From positions 1 to 34,356 of the forward strand of contig USIO01000015.1 in NCBI GenBank assembly GCA_900554815.1: a stretch of DNA of 34,356 nt, given 5' to 3'. The notes under the pieces were generated by a model. It ran no database searches. It worked only from the letters and a program-made list of their open reading frames with translations, and was not told the DNA's origin. A program made the translations under genes and the position numbers. This document shows positions 8,038 to 18,441 of the stretch, piece by piece (position 1 is the stretch's first letter; each line of letters starts with the position of its first letter). The DNA comes from an uncultured Clostridium sp. GTDB lineage: Bacteria; Bacillota; Clostridia; TANB77; CAG-508.

Positions 8038-10638
8038 TGGCAGAATTTTCACCAATGATGCAACATTATTTATCTGTGAAAGAAGAATACAAAGATTGCA
8101 TTGTATTTTACCGTTTAGGAGATTTTTACGAAATGTTTTTCGATGATGCCTTAACAGTTTCTAGAGAATTAGAAATTACCCTAACAGGAAAAGAATGCGG
8201 ACAAGAAGAACGTGCTCCAATGTGTGGAGTTCCTTATCATTCATCAGAAATGTATATTGCAAAATTAATTTCTAAAGGCTATAAAGTGGCAATTTGTGAG
8301 CAATTAGAAGACCCCAAAGAAGCGAAAGGAATTGTAAAAAGAGATGTAATTAGAGTAGTTACCCCAGGAACTGTTGTTGAAACAAATATGCTAGATGAAA
8401 AAAAGAATAACTATATTATGTCTATTTACAAACAAGGACTATATTTTGGAATGGCAGTATGTGATATTTCAACAGGAGATTTTTATACAACACAAATTAA
8501 ACAAACAAATAATTTTGAAAAATTATTAGATGAAATTGCAAGATATACACCAGCAGAAATAGTTTGTAATGAACTATTATATGAAACAACTGCAGAAATT
8601 TCTAAAATTAAAGAAAGATTTCAATGTTTTATTTCACACTTAACCGAAAAAGAATTTAGTCAAGATACAGAAAAAATAAAAGATGATTATAAAATTATAG
8701 ATGATAAAGAAGAAAACATAGAAGATTTTTCAGATAAACTATTTTGCATTTCTGCAATTAATGGACTACTTGAATATTTAAACCAAACACAAAAAATAAA
8801 GTTGGAACATATTAATACTATTAAAATGTATACAACAACAAGATATATGTCACTAGATATTTCTGCTAGGAGAAATTTAGAAATAACAGAAAAATTAAGG
8901 GATAAGTCTAAAAAGGGAACTCTGCTATGGGTGCTAGATAAAACATCTACTGCTATGGGAGGAAGACATTTAAGAAGATGGTTAAACGATCCTTTATTAG
9001 ATATTTCTGAAATAAATTTTAGACTAGGAGGAGTAAAAGAACTAAAAGAAAATATTATTTTTAGAGGTTCAATTTTAGACATATTAAAAAAAATTTATGA
9101 CATTGAAAGACTAATTGGAAAAATTTCTTATGGAAATGCTAATGCAAGAGATATGATTTCACTAAAAAATTCTATTAAACAATTACCAGAATTAAAACAC
9201 TTACTAGAACAAGCAAATTCATCAATTTTAAAAAATGCATATGAAGAATTAGATGAATTAACAGATATTTATGAACTAATTAATAAAGCAATAATAGATG
9301 ACCCACCAGTGACATTAAAAGAAGGTGGAATTATAAAGCTTGGATACAATAGTATGGTTGATACATATAGAAAAGCAACAACAGAAGGAAAACAGTGGGT
9401 TATTAATATTGAACAAAAAGAAAAAGAAACAACAGGAATTAAAAACTTAAAAATAGGATATAATAAAGTATTTGGATATTTTTTAGAAGTAACAAAATCT
9501 TATTTAAATTTAGTTCCAGATAGATATATTAGAAAGCAAACATTAACAAATTGTGAAAGATATATTACAGAAGAATTAAAAGATGTCGAAAATAAAATTT
9601 TAGGAGCAGAAGAAAAAGTCGTTTCTCTAGAATATGACTTATTTATAGAACTAAGAAATAAAATTGCAAGCCAAATAGAAAGAATCCAAAAATCTGCAAA
9701 TATTGTTTCAACATTGGATGTATTATGTTCATTCGCACAAGTAGCTGAGGAACTAAACTATGTAATGCCAATTGTAGACAATAGCGGTGAAATAGAAATA
9801 AAAGAACGGTAGACATCCTGTAATTGAAAAAATGTTACCAAGTGGTTCTTTTGTACAAAATGATACTTATTTAAATAAAGACAGTGATAGACTTTCAATT
9901 ATTACAGGACCTAACATGGCAGGAAAATCTACTTACATGAGACAAGTCGCACTCATAACTTTAATGGCGCAAGTAGGAAGTTTTGTACCAGCAAGTTATG
10001 CAAGAATTGGAGTTGTAGATAAAATATTTACTAGAGTGGGGGCATCTGATGACTTAAGCATGGGTCAAAGTACATTCATGGTTGAAATGATGGAAGTTGC
10101 AACTATTCTAAAAGATGCAACAGCCAATAGCTTAGTAGTATTAGATGAAATAGGAAGAGGAACTTCCACATATGATGGACTGTCTATTGCATGGGCGGTA
10201 GCCGAATATATTGCAGATAAACAAAAATGCGGTGCAAAAACATTATTTGCCACACACTATCATGAACTAACAGATTTAGAAGGAAGAATCGATGGTGTTA
10301 AAAACTATTCAATTGCAGTAAAGGAAAAGGGAGAAGACATTATATTTTTAAGAAAAATAATACGTGGGGGAACAGACGAAAGCTATGGCATTCATGTTGC
10401 AAAACTAGCAGGCGTTCCACAAATAGTTGTATCTAAGGCTAACGAAATTTTAAGAAAATTAGAAAAAAAAGTTGAAATTAAGGGAAAAGAAGATAAAAAG
10501 CAATTAAATGGACAACTAGATATGTACAATTATAAATTAGCAGAAATTGCACATGAGATTGATAAAATCAATCTAAATGAATTAACCCCAATTGATGCTC
10601 TAAACACATTAGTAAAAATAAAAGAAAAGATGAAATAA
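8037..10638 (+). CDS. mutS: DNA mismatch repair protein MutS (one +1 shift at CGG)
   Basis: The mismatch-recognition ATPase, 866 residues after repair, normal for MutS. The N-terminal domain includes the mismatch-reading FYRLGDFYEMFFDDA (Phe-x-Glu is FYE), then TGKECG and APMCGVPYHS. The core contains the levers and clamp. At 9807 CGG interrupts IEIKE; skipping C gives GRHPVIEKML, the entry to the ATPase domain. Walker A GPNMAGKST is at about 624-632, Walker B VVLDEIGRGTSTYDG near 702, and FATHYHEL follows. The unshifted product would lack the whole ATPase. The ATG at 8037 overlaps the miaB stop; AAGGAG lies upstream. Confidence 0.95.
9807..9809 (+). other. In-frame CGG (CGGT), +1 frameshift site in mutS
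   Basis: Codon 591 is CGG after GAA, followed at once by TAG. Skipping C gives GGT AGA CAT CCT (GRHP), the conserved start of the MutS ATPase domain. Confidence 0.95.
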
Positions 10639-10776
10639 ATAGTAAAAAACATAATTAATGAATGAATGAAAAGATATTTAATGTGATAAATAATAGATAT
10701 AAACAAAGAGTAAATCAATAAATTAGTTTACTAGAAACCTTAAAAGCAAGATTAAAAAATGATTAAATTACTAATT

Positions 10777-10828
10777 TTAAGAGGTTACATAAATACGGAA
10801 GGAAACCATATTTATATAATCTCTTTTA
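10777..10828. other. Long imperfect hairpin in the mutS-SDR gap
   Basis: The 319-base gap after mutS holds a stem of about 20 bp (10777-10798 with 10806-10828), including several G-U pairs, around a 7-nt A/G-rich loop. A T-rich stretch follows but no clean T run. It could end mutS transcription or be a structured leader. The rest of the gap (10639-10776 and 10829-10957) is AT-rich; nothing else is recognisable apart from possible TATAAT-like boxes before the SDR gene. Confidence 0.45.
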
Positions 10829-10957
10829 ATATATAAGTGGAAACATATTGTATAGAAAAATATTAAGAAATTATTAAAAATCTCTTTTTATTTTCTATTG
10901 TTTTATGATAAAATAAGAAAAATAGAAAAACTTATTTACTATAAATTGGAGGGAAAA

Positions 10958-11678
10958 ATGCCAAAAAACATTGTAATAACTGGTGGAGCAAAAGGAATTG
11001 GATTAGCTATTACGGAAAAATTAGCAAAAGAAGGGAATCACTTATTAGTAAATTATAATCAATCTGAAAAAGCAGCACAAGAATTGAAAGATAGATTTTC
11101 TAATAGAGATTGTAAAATTTCTATTTATAAAGCAAATATTTCTAATTTAGAAGAAATAAAAAAAATGGCAGATTATATTGAAAACACATTTACTAATATA
11201 GATGTATTAATTAATAATGCTGGTATTGACCAGTTTAAACTATTTACAGATATAACAGAACAAGATTGGAACGATATAATTAATACAAATTTAAAAGGAC
11301 CTGTTTTTTTAACAAAAAGAATTGCCCAAAATATGATAAAAAATAAAAAAGGGTGTATTATTAACATTTCTTCTATATGGGGAGTTACAGGTGCATCTTG
11401 CGAAGTACTTTATTCAATTTCAAAAGCTGGAATGGATGGATTTACAAAATCTTTAGCAAAAGAACTTGCGCTGTCTAATATACGAGTTAACTCAATTGCC
11501 CCAGGAGCAATTGATACAGACATGAATAAAAATATTATTAAAGACGAAATTATTAAAGAAATTCCTTTGCGGAAAATTGGGGACACCAGAGAATATAGCA
11601 AAATGTGTACAATGGCTTATTGAAGATGACTACACAACAGGACAAGTAATATCACCAAATGGAGGATGGATAATATAA
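10958..11678 (+). CDS. Short-chain dehydrogenase/reductase, FabG-like (one +1 shift at CGG)
   Basis: 239 residues after repair, the usual length for 3-oxoacyl-ACP reductase-like SDRs. The NADP-binding motif TGGAKGIG is at residues 9-16. NNAGI, the catalytic Ser region NISSIWG and the YSISKAG catalytic Tyr/Lys motif follow, then SIAPGAIDTDM. At 11570 CGG follows EIPL; skipping C gives GKLGTPENIAKCVQWLIEDD and the classical C-terminus TGQVISPNGGW, ending at TAA 11676. The start ATG follows GGAGGG. With no other fatty-acid genes nearby, the substrate is uncertain. The stop lies just upstream of the prepilin-like gene. Confidence 0.92.
11570..11572 (+). other. In-frame CGG (CGGA), +1 frameshift site in the SDR gene
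   Basis: Codon 205 is CGG after TTG. Skipping C gives GGA (Gly) and restores the conserved SDR C-terminus ending in PNGGW. Confidence 0.93.
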
Positions 11679-11713
11679 CTAAAGAAGAAATTTTGATGGG
11701 AGGAAACAATATA

Positions 11714-12202
11714 ATGAATAGAGGAATAACACTTATTGTTTTAATTATAACATTAGTTGTTTTAAGTATATTAGCTGGAACAACAACTATGGTTAGCCTA
11801 GACATAATAGAAAAAACAGAACAACAGGATTTAAATAGACAATTAGCAATGGTAAATAATAGTGTTTTAGAGCAGTACACTAAGTATATTAAAACAAAAG
11901 ATGCTAACTTTTTAATTGGCACAAGATACGAAAGATCTGACAGTTATATACAAAATATTATTGAAAAAATAGGTATTGAGCTAATTCAAATACCAGATTC
12001 TTATTCAACAGATTTAAAGTGTTATTATAAACTATCTGTATCACAATTAAATGAAATAGGAGTTGAAAATTCTGAATATACATATATTGTTAATTACTTA
12101 ACAGGAGAGGTAATTAATGAAACAAAAGCATTAGAAAACAAAAAATATTACACATATTCTAGGAGCAATTTTAATACTAATGTTACCGATATTGAAAATT
12201 AA
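11714..12202 (+). CDS. Prepilin-like protein with N-terminal type IV pilin motif
   Basis: 162 residues. The N-terminus MNRGITLIVLIITLVVLSIL is a type IV prepilin-like signal: a short basic leader, Gly, then a hydrophobic helix of about 20 residues. The usual Glu at mature position 5 is replaced by Val, as in many clostridial prepilin-like proteins. The remainder is a soluble, mixed alpha/beta domain with several Tyr residues near the C-terminus (LENKKYYTYSRS). It is probably anchored at the outer face of the membrane. The ATG at 11714 follows GGGAGG; two in-frame ATGs lie upstream but overlap or crowd the SDR end. No pilus assembly genes are nearby, so its role is unknown. Confidence 0.75.
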   Translation: MNRGITLIVLIITLVVLSILAGTTTMVSLDIIEKTEQQDLNRQLAMVNNSVLEQYTKYIKTKDANFLIGTRYERSDSYIQNIIEKIGIELIQIPDSYSTDLKCYYKLSVSQLNEIGVENSEYTYIVNYLTGEVINETKALENKKYYTYSRSNFNTNVTDIEN

Positions 12203-12279
12203 GTTACAATTGTTCTACATTGTATATAGCATTATAGGCTAGAAATATTTTCTAAGAAGACCAAAAAGGAGGTTTTATA

Positions 12280-13192
12280 TTGGAAATTGAAAAATTTTTA
12301 CAAACTATTTTAACAAAAGAATCAATTTATAAAAATGAACCAATGAGTAAACATACCACATTCAAAATCGGTGGTAAAGCAGAATATTTTTTAAAAATAG
12401 ACAATATAGATACTTTAAAAAAGATTATTCAATTTACAAATAAAAATAATACCCCTGTTACTATTGTAGGAAATGGAAGCAATTTATTAGTTACAGATAA
12501 AGGAATAAAGGGAATTACAATAAAACCAAGTTTTAAAATAATAGAAAAAGAAGAAACAAAAGATGAAATAATATATCGTGTAGGAAGTGGAGTATCTATA
12601 ATTGCACTAGCAGTAAAGGCACTGGAAGATAGTGCTACAGGATTAGAATTTGCCAGTGGAATACCACGGAACTATTGGTGGTGCAATTCGCATGAATGCA
12701 GGTTGCTATGGTGGAGAAATAAGTAATATCGTTCTAAATACTATTTATATGGATGAACTAGGAAATATTTGCAAAATTTCAAATAAAGAACAGCAATTTT
12801 CTTATAGACATAGTATTTTTACAGAAAAAAAATGGGTTATTATTGAGTCAACGCTTAAATTAAAAAAAGGAAAAAAAGAAGAAATATTAAAAAAAATGGA
12901 TGAAAATAATGCTTCTAGAAAAGAAAAACAACCAATTGATAAGCCAAGTGCTGGAAGTACTTTTAAAAGAGGAGAAAATTTTATTACTGCAAAATTAATT
13001 GATGAATGCGGACTAAAAGGTTTTAAAATTGGAGGAGCACAAATTTCTGAAAAACATGCAGGCTTTATTATTAATACAGGTAATGCAACAGCAAAAGATG
13101 TGTTAGAATTAATAAACTATACAAAACAAGTTGTAAAACAAAAAACAGGTTACGAAATACAAGAGGAAATTGAAATAATTGGAGAAAAATAG
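12280..13192 (+). CDS. murB: UDP-N-acetylenolpyruvoylglucosamine reductase MurB (one +1 shift at CGG)
   Basis: The FAD enzyme that reduces UDP-GlcNAc-enolpyruvate to UDP-MurNAc. After repair it has 303 residues, typical of the Gram-positive type. FAD-binding motifs are KHTTFKIGGKAEYF and VGNGSNLLV. CGG at 12667 sits in the signature ASGIP-G-TIGGAIRMNAGCYGGE, where skipping C gives the first Gly of the TIGGA loop. Later come YRHSIF, the active-site PSAGSTFKR and GGAQISEKHAGFIIN. The start is TTG at 12280, eight bases after AAAGGAGG. The stop is TAG. It lies 17 bases before yvcK, a common neighbour. Confidence 0.95.
12667..12669 (+). other. In-frame CGG (CGGA), +1 frameshift site in murB
   Basis: Codon 130 is CGG after CCA. 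Skipping C gives GGA ACT ATT GGT GGT (GTIGG), the invariant MurB loop. Confidence 0.95.
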
Positions 13193-13209
13193 AAAGAGGT
13201 AAATAAATA

Positions 13210-14784
13210 ATGAAAGGTTTTTTTGAATGGTTTAAATCAAGTACAAAAATGAAAAGATGGTTTTTAATGGTTGTAATAGGAATAGTATTGTGCTGTTATG
13301 GATTTGCAAAAATACTAGTAGAAAAGCAACTTCTTTTTGAAGACTTAGCACTTATTATAGTAACATTTGTATTTGGATTTATTTTTGTAGTCTTGGGTAT
13401 TATTTTTGTACAAAAAAGGACACTGGAATTGCTTGTACAAGCTAATAGTACAGTTGTTGGAGAAAAAAATGTAAATATTAAATCCTTAATATTTAACAAA
13501 AATGTTTATGAAGAAGGACCTAAAATTGTTATAATTGGTGGTGGAACAGGATTAAATACTGTATTGGAAGGTATAAAAAAATATACTAACAATATAGCAG
13601 CAATTGTTACAGTTTCTGATTATGGAAAGCAAAAATCTAATGCTAGAAAAGAACTAAACCTATTACCATTAGATGATATAAAAAATGGTATTATTTCATT
13701 AGCAGATAATGAAGAAGAAATGAAAAAAATTATGAACCATAATTTTAGAAATAGTCCGCTTATGGGATTATCTTTTGGAGATATTTATATGTTAGCTACA
13801 AAAGAATTGTATGGGAATTTTGCAGAAAGTATTCAAAAAAGTAGTGAGATATTAAAAATAACTGGAAATGTAATACCAGCTACATTAGATGAAATTACTA
13901 TTTGCGCAGAGTTAAAAGATGGTACTATAGTAGAAGAAAGAGACAAAATTTCAGATATTACATATAACAAAGCAACTAAGATTAATAGAATTTATATTAC
14001 TCCATCTAATTGTATTCCAGCACCAGGAGTTTTAGAAGCTATTCGCGATGCAGATGCAATAATTATTGGACCTGGAAGCCTATATACTAATGTTATCCCA
14101 AATTTATTAATAAAAAATGTTGCTAAAACTATAAAAGAAAGTAAAGCAATAAAAATATATATTAGTAATATTATGACAGAACCAGGGCAAACTGATGACT
14201 ATAGCATAGCAGACCATATAGATGCATTAATAGAACATGTAGGTAAGGGAATTGTAGATTTTTGCATTTGCGATACAGGAGAAGTTACACCAGAATTTGT
14301 TAGAAAATATAATAAAATGGGCGCTGACTTAGTTGAACAAGACTTATCAAAAGTTTCTGAGAAAGGAATAACTATTATTCAAAAAGATATGTCTATGATT
14401 AAAAAAGATTTAATAAGACATGATCCAGATGCAGTAGCTTCTGCTATTATTGAACTAATTTGCAATGACTTAAAATTTAATGACCAGCAAAATAGTAAAC
14501 AATATGTTTTATTAAATACAAAATTGCAGAAACAAAAAAAGACAGAAAAAGAAAAAACCGCTAAAAAGCAAAAAGCAAAAAAACAACAAATTAAAAAGGG
14601 CAAAAAGATGGAGCCAAAAAAACAAAGCAAATTTAACGAAAAATATAAAGATAGAATAAAAGCAATAAAAAACAGTGAACAAGGAAGAAAAGAACGACTA
14701 AGAATGGCAAAAGAAACAGAAAAATTAGAGAATGATGAAAAAGCAAAATTTCTAAAAAACGAAGTTTATAAAAAAGATAAATAA
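13210..14784 (+). CDS. yvcK: YvcK/CofD-like protein with membrane anchor and altered active-site loop
   Basis: 524 residues. Two N-terminal transmembrane helices (about 18-34 and 45-66) are followed by a CofD-like fold beginning KIVIIGGGTGLNTVLEG. YvcK proteins bind UDP-sugars and affect cell-wall precursor and carbon balance; the neighbouring murB fits. The normally conserved DDGGSSG/PPGDIRN elements read SDYGKQKSN and PLDDIKN here. This suggests changed ligand binding or a divergent subgroup. Later motifs (PGSLYTNVIPNLLI, MTEPGQTDDYS) are intact. The last 90 residues or so are a Lys-rich, probably helical tail. Usual partners rapZ and whiA are absent here. The frame is intact. Confidence 0.88.
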   Translation: MKGFFEWFKSSTKMKRWFLMVVIGIVLCCYGFAKILVEKQLLFEDLALIIVTFVFGFIFVVLGIIFVQKRTLELLVQANSTVVGEKNVNIKSLIFNKNVYEEGPKIVIIGGGTGLNTVLEGIKKYTNNIAAIVTVSDYGKQKSNARKELNLLPLDDIKNGIISLADNEEEMKKIMNHNFRNSPLMGLSFGDIYMLATKELYGNFAESIQKSSEILKITGNVIPATLDEITICAELKDGTIVEERDKISDITYNKATKINRIYITPSNCIPAPGVLEAIRDADAIIIGPGSLYTNVIPNLLIKNVAKTIKESKAIKIYISNIMTEPGQTDDYSIADHIDALIEHVGKGIVDFCICDTGEVTPEFVRKYNKMGADLVEQDLSKVSEKGITIIQKDMSMIKKDLIRHDPDAVASAIIELICNDLKFNDQQNSKQYVLLNTKLQKQKKTEKEKTAKKQKAKKQQIKKGKKMEPKKQSKFNEKYKDRIKAIKNSEQGRKERLRMAKETEKLENDEKAKFLKNEVYKKDK

Positions 14785-14805
14785 ATATTGAAAGGAAGAA
14801 AATAT

Positions 14806-16831
14806 ATGAAATACACAAAAGAGGAATTGAACCTAGAAAAAGGACTAAAAACAGAATGGATTATAACTAATGGAATTGGAGGATATGCTTCTAGCACAAT
14901 TATTGGAGCAAATACTAGAAAATATCATGGACTATTAGTTGCAGCACTTACACCACCTGCTAGAAGACATGTTTTATTAAGTAAATTAGACGAAGCAATT
15001 ACAATAGGGGAAAATCAATATCCTTTATATACAAATGTATGTAAAAATTATATTTCAGAAGGATATAAAAGCCAAATATCTTTTGAAAAAGATGTTATAC
15101 CAACATTTACCTATGAAATAGGAGGAATTTTAATTACAAAACAAATAGTAATGGAATATGGTAAAAATACTGTTTGTATTTTATATACAATAAAAAATTC
15201 AGAAAAAGATATAAAACTAATTTTATCACCTGTTATGAACTTTAGAGATTTTCATACTATGAAAACAAATCATGAGTTTAAAGTACATGAAAAAATAGAA
15301 GATAGAAAAGTAAGAGTTACAATTGATGACAACAAAGTAACACCTATATACATATATACAAATGAAGGCAATTATATAGAACATAAAAATGACATTTTTA
15401 GACAAATGTTTTATATAGAAGAAGAAAAAAGAGGATTTTATCCAGAAGAAAATCATGTAGTAGTTGGAAGATACGAAATAAATATAGAGCCACATGAAGA
15501 AAAAGAAATTAGTTTTATTTGCTCTTTAGAAGAAAATATTGAAGAAGTTAATGTACCAAAATTAATTCAAAAAGAAATTAAAAGGGTAAATAAAATTGTA
15601 AAAGATAGTAAACTAGTAAAAAAGACATTAGACACAGAAAAAAAACAAGAAAATGAACTTATTGAAACTTTAGTAAAAGCTACAGACGCCTTTGTTGTAT
15701 ATAGAGAATTTACAAGACTACATACAATAATTGCAGGATATCATTGGTTTTTGGACTGGGGAAGAGATGCACTAATTGCATTTGAAGGACTAACTTTAAA
15801 AACTAGAAGATATGATATAGCAAAAGAAATTTTATTAACTTTTACAAGAGATATTAAATTTGGACTAGTTCCTAACCGGTTACTCCGGCTATGACAATAG
15901 ACCATTATATAATAGTGTAGATGCTTCTCTATTATTATTTGAGCAAGTATATAAGTATTTAAATTATACTAAAAATTATACTTTCATTAGAGATAATATA
16001 TACCAAAAATTAGTAAATATTATTTATTCTTATAGAAATGGTATTGATATAGACAATAATGCCATTTACTTAGACAAAGATTATTTATTAAGTGCGGGAA
16101 CTCCTAATACACAAAACACTTGGATGGATGCAAAGGTAAGTGGAATTGCAGTAACTCCAAGAAATGGGAAAGCAGTAGAAATTAATGCAATGTGGTATAA
16201 TGCATTAAAAGTATTGGAAAATTTAAGCCAAAAATTTGCAGATGAAAAAACAGAAATATTCTGCAAAGAATATGCAGAAAAATGTAAAAAAGCATTTACC
16301 AAAAAATTTTATTGCAGTAAGAAAAAGTGTTTATATGACGTTTTAGGGGATGAAAAAATAAGACCAAATCAATTATTTAGTATTGCATTATCATTTCCAG
16401 TTTTAGAGCCATCTAGCAAATATGCAAAAGAAATGTTTCAAACAGTAAAAGCAAAATTACTAAATAATTATGGATTGAAAACATTAGCAAAAGGTGCAAA
16501 AGAATATGTTGATATATACTGTGGAGATAGCTTTAAAAGAGATATGAGCTACCATCAAGGAATTACTTGGGTTTGGCTATTAGGAATTTATTCAGATGCT
16601 TATAAAAAAATCATAGCATATGAAAAGTCAGAAAAGAAAAAAGAAGTATTACAAGAAGAATATGAAAAATTTAAAAATAATGTAAAAACAACATTTATTA
16701 AAGTAGTTAAAGAAGGAGTCTGTGTTGGTAGTATTCCAGAATTGTTTGATTCAAAAACTCCATATAAACCAGGGGGAGCAATTTCACAAGCTTGGAGTGT
16801 ATCCGAAATTCTAAGGATTATTACAGACTAA
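14806..16831 (+). CDS. Glycogen-debranching enzyme, amylo-alpha-1,6-glucosidase type (one +1 shift at CGG)
   Basis: 674 residues after repair. The N-terminal domain (EWIITNGIGGYASSTIIGANTRKYHGLL) and the C-terminal (alpha/alpha)6 catalytic domain are typical of bacterial GDE proteins that remove alpha-1,6 branches from glycogen in the cytoplasm. The catalytic domain shows HWFLDWGRDALIAFEGL, then CGG at 15877. Skipping C gives GYSGYDNRPLYNSVDASL, the expected continuation. Later motifs include GTPNTQNTWMDAK, MSYHQGITWVWLLG and SQAWSVSEILRI. A second CGG nine bases downstream is in the original frame but out of frame after the shift. The ATG at 14806 has AAAGGAAG upstream. Together with the synthase and branching enzyme it makes a near-complete glycogen set. 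Confidence 0.92.
15877..15879 (+). other. In-frame CGG (CGGT), +1 frameshift site in the debranching enzyme gene
   Basis: Codon 358 is CGG after AAC. Skipping C gives GGT TAC TCC GGC TAT GAC; without it TGA comes five codons later. The next CGG (15886-15888) is no longer in frame. Confidence 0.93.
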
Positions 16832-16843
16832 AATGGAGGAAAA

Positions 16844-17329
16844 ATGCGAATATTAGGAATTGACCCTGGTTTTGCAATAACAGGATATAGTATTATTGAT
16901 TATATAGGGAATAAATTTAAATTAATAGATAATGGAGCAATTTTAACTAAAGCAGGAGTTTCGTTCCCACAAAGATTAACAAAAATTTATGATGATTTAA
17001 ATTTAATTATTGATAAATATTTGCCAGAAGCAATTGCAGTAGAAGAATTGTTTTTTAACCAAAACACTAAAACTGCGATTAATGTAGCACAAGCTAGAGG
17101 AGTTATTTTAATAGTAGGTTGCAAAAGAGGAATCCCTACATTTGAATACACACCTTTACAAGTAAAACAAGCAGTTACAGGATATGGAAGAGCAGATAAA
17201 ATGCAGGTACAAAAAATGGTGCAATCTATTTTAAAAATAGAGAAAGTCCCTAAACTAGATGATATTACAGACAGTATGGCAATTGGAATATGTCATGCTC
17301 ATTCACAAAAGTTTGCAGAAAAGCTATAA
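16844..17329 (+). CDS. ruvC: Holliday junction resolvase RuvC
   Basis: The 161-residue endonuclease that cuts Holliday junctions with RuvAB during recombination repair. The acidic catalytic residues are visible: Asp7 in ILGIDPGF, Glu67/Glu68 in VEELFF and the C-terminal DDITDSMAIGICH aspartates. FFNQNTKTAINVAQARGV and TPLQVKQAVTGYGRADK are family signatures. It starts 12 bases after the debranching gene with GGAGG upstream, and lies 30 bases before holA. The usual ruvA and ruvB are not in this window. The frame is intact. Confidence 0.95.
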   Translation: MRILGIDPGFAITGYSIIDYIGNKFKLIDNGAILTKAGVSFPQRLTKIYDDLNLIIDKYLPEAIAVEELFFNQNTKTAINVAQARGVILIVGCKRGIPTFEYTPLQVKQAVTGYGRADKMQVQKMVQSILKIEKVPKLDDITDSMAIGICHAHSQKFAEKL

Positions 17330-17359
17330 AATAAAAATCTTTAATAAGGAAAACAATAA

Positions 17360-18377
17360 ATGAAAATCGAAGAACTAGAAAAAAATCTAAATAGTAAAAA
17401 ATTAGATAATTTATATTTATTTTATGGAGAAGAAACATTTCTTCTAGAAAATTGTGTAAGAAAAATAAAAAAACTCTTTGGAAAACAAATTTTAGGAATT
17501 AATTATATTATAATTGATGAAACAAACATACAAAATTTAATTACAGATATCCGGAACACCTGCCTTTGGATATGACAAGAAGCTAATAATCGTAAAAAAT
17601 GCTGGACTATTCAAAAAAGAAGCAAAAAGAAAATCTATAAAAGCAGAAACATTTTCAAATAAATTGCTAGATTACGTTAAAGAAAATCATGCTGAAATTA
17701 GCAAAGGAAATGTTATTATTTTTATTGAATCTGAAATAGAAAAAAATGAATTGTATAATTGTATTAAAGACTTAGGAGTAATTTGCAATTTTGAAAGACT
17801 AAAACCAGCTTCTATTAGCAAAAGAATAAAGGCAATTGCAACTGCATATGAGGTAAAAATAGAAGATAGCACAATAGACTACTTTATTGAAACTTGTGGA
17901 ACTTTTATGCAAGATTTAATTAATGAAATAAGAAAATTAATTGAGTATGTTGGACCTGGAGGAATAATAGAAAAACAAGATATTGACAAATTATGTATTA
18001 AACAAACAGAAACAGTAATTTTTGATTTAACAGATAATATAGGAAATAAAAATATTTCAGCTGCTTTGCAGATTCTACATAATTTATTATATAATAAAGA
18101 ACCAATTCAAAGAATATTAATATTAATTTATAACCATTTTAAAAAATTATATTTTGTAAAAATTGCACAAAAAGAAAATAAGAATATATCAGAAGCATTA
18201 AATTTAAAACCAAATCAAATGTTTCTAACTACAAAATATAAAAAACAGGCAACATATTTTACAGAAGATGTATTAAGAAATATATTACAAGAATTAGCAA
18301 ATTTAGATGCCAATTCTAAATTGGGATTAATTGATTTAAACATTGGACTAGAATCTATACTATGCAGTTATATATAA
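17360..18377 (+). CDS. holA: DNA polymerase III delta subunit HolA (one +1 shift at CGG)
   Basis: The clamp-loader subunit that opens the sliding clamp; 338 residues after repair, normal for HolA. The N-terminal part KLDNLYLFYGEETFLLE is the family opening. CGG at 17552 follows NLITDI. Skipping C gives GTPAFGYDKKLIIVKNAGLF, matching the delta-subunit strand-loop (usually TLPFFSDKRLVIVKN). The rest includes LKPASISKRIKAIA, the domain II helices FIETCGTFMQDLINEIRKLI and a C-terminal collar domain. The unshifted ORF stops after 71 codons, and about 90 bases separate it from the next open frame's first ATG, which explains why it looks like two fragments. Confidence 0.9.
17552..17554 (+). other. 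In-frame CGG (CGGA), +1 frameshift site in holA
   Basis: Codon 65 is CGG after ATC. Skipping C gives GGA ACA CCT GCC TTT (GTPAF), rejoining the two halves of HolA with no other change. Confidence 0.92.
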
Positions 18378-18399
18378 TTTTTAAACTTAATGAATAAAT

Positions 18400-18440
18400 C
18401 TCCTATTTTTTCTAACAATAATAGAAAAGGGAGGTTTTTT
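18400..18440 (+). terminator. Terminator-like hairpin whose 3' arm carries the gpr ribosome binding site
   Basis: CTCCT-ATTTT-TCTA pairs, with two small bulges, to TAGAAAAGGGAG, followed by T6 and then the gpr ATG at 18442. The GGGAGG in the right arm is also the gpr ribosome binding site. It may end holA transcription, hide the gpr site, or both. Confidence 0.55.
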
Positions 18441-18441
18441 A

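Noticed and set aside
10639..10957. Riboswitch before the SDR gene.
   Set aside because: A hairpin is present but no conserved riboswitch core that I recognise.
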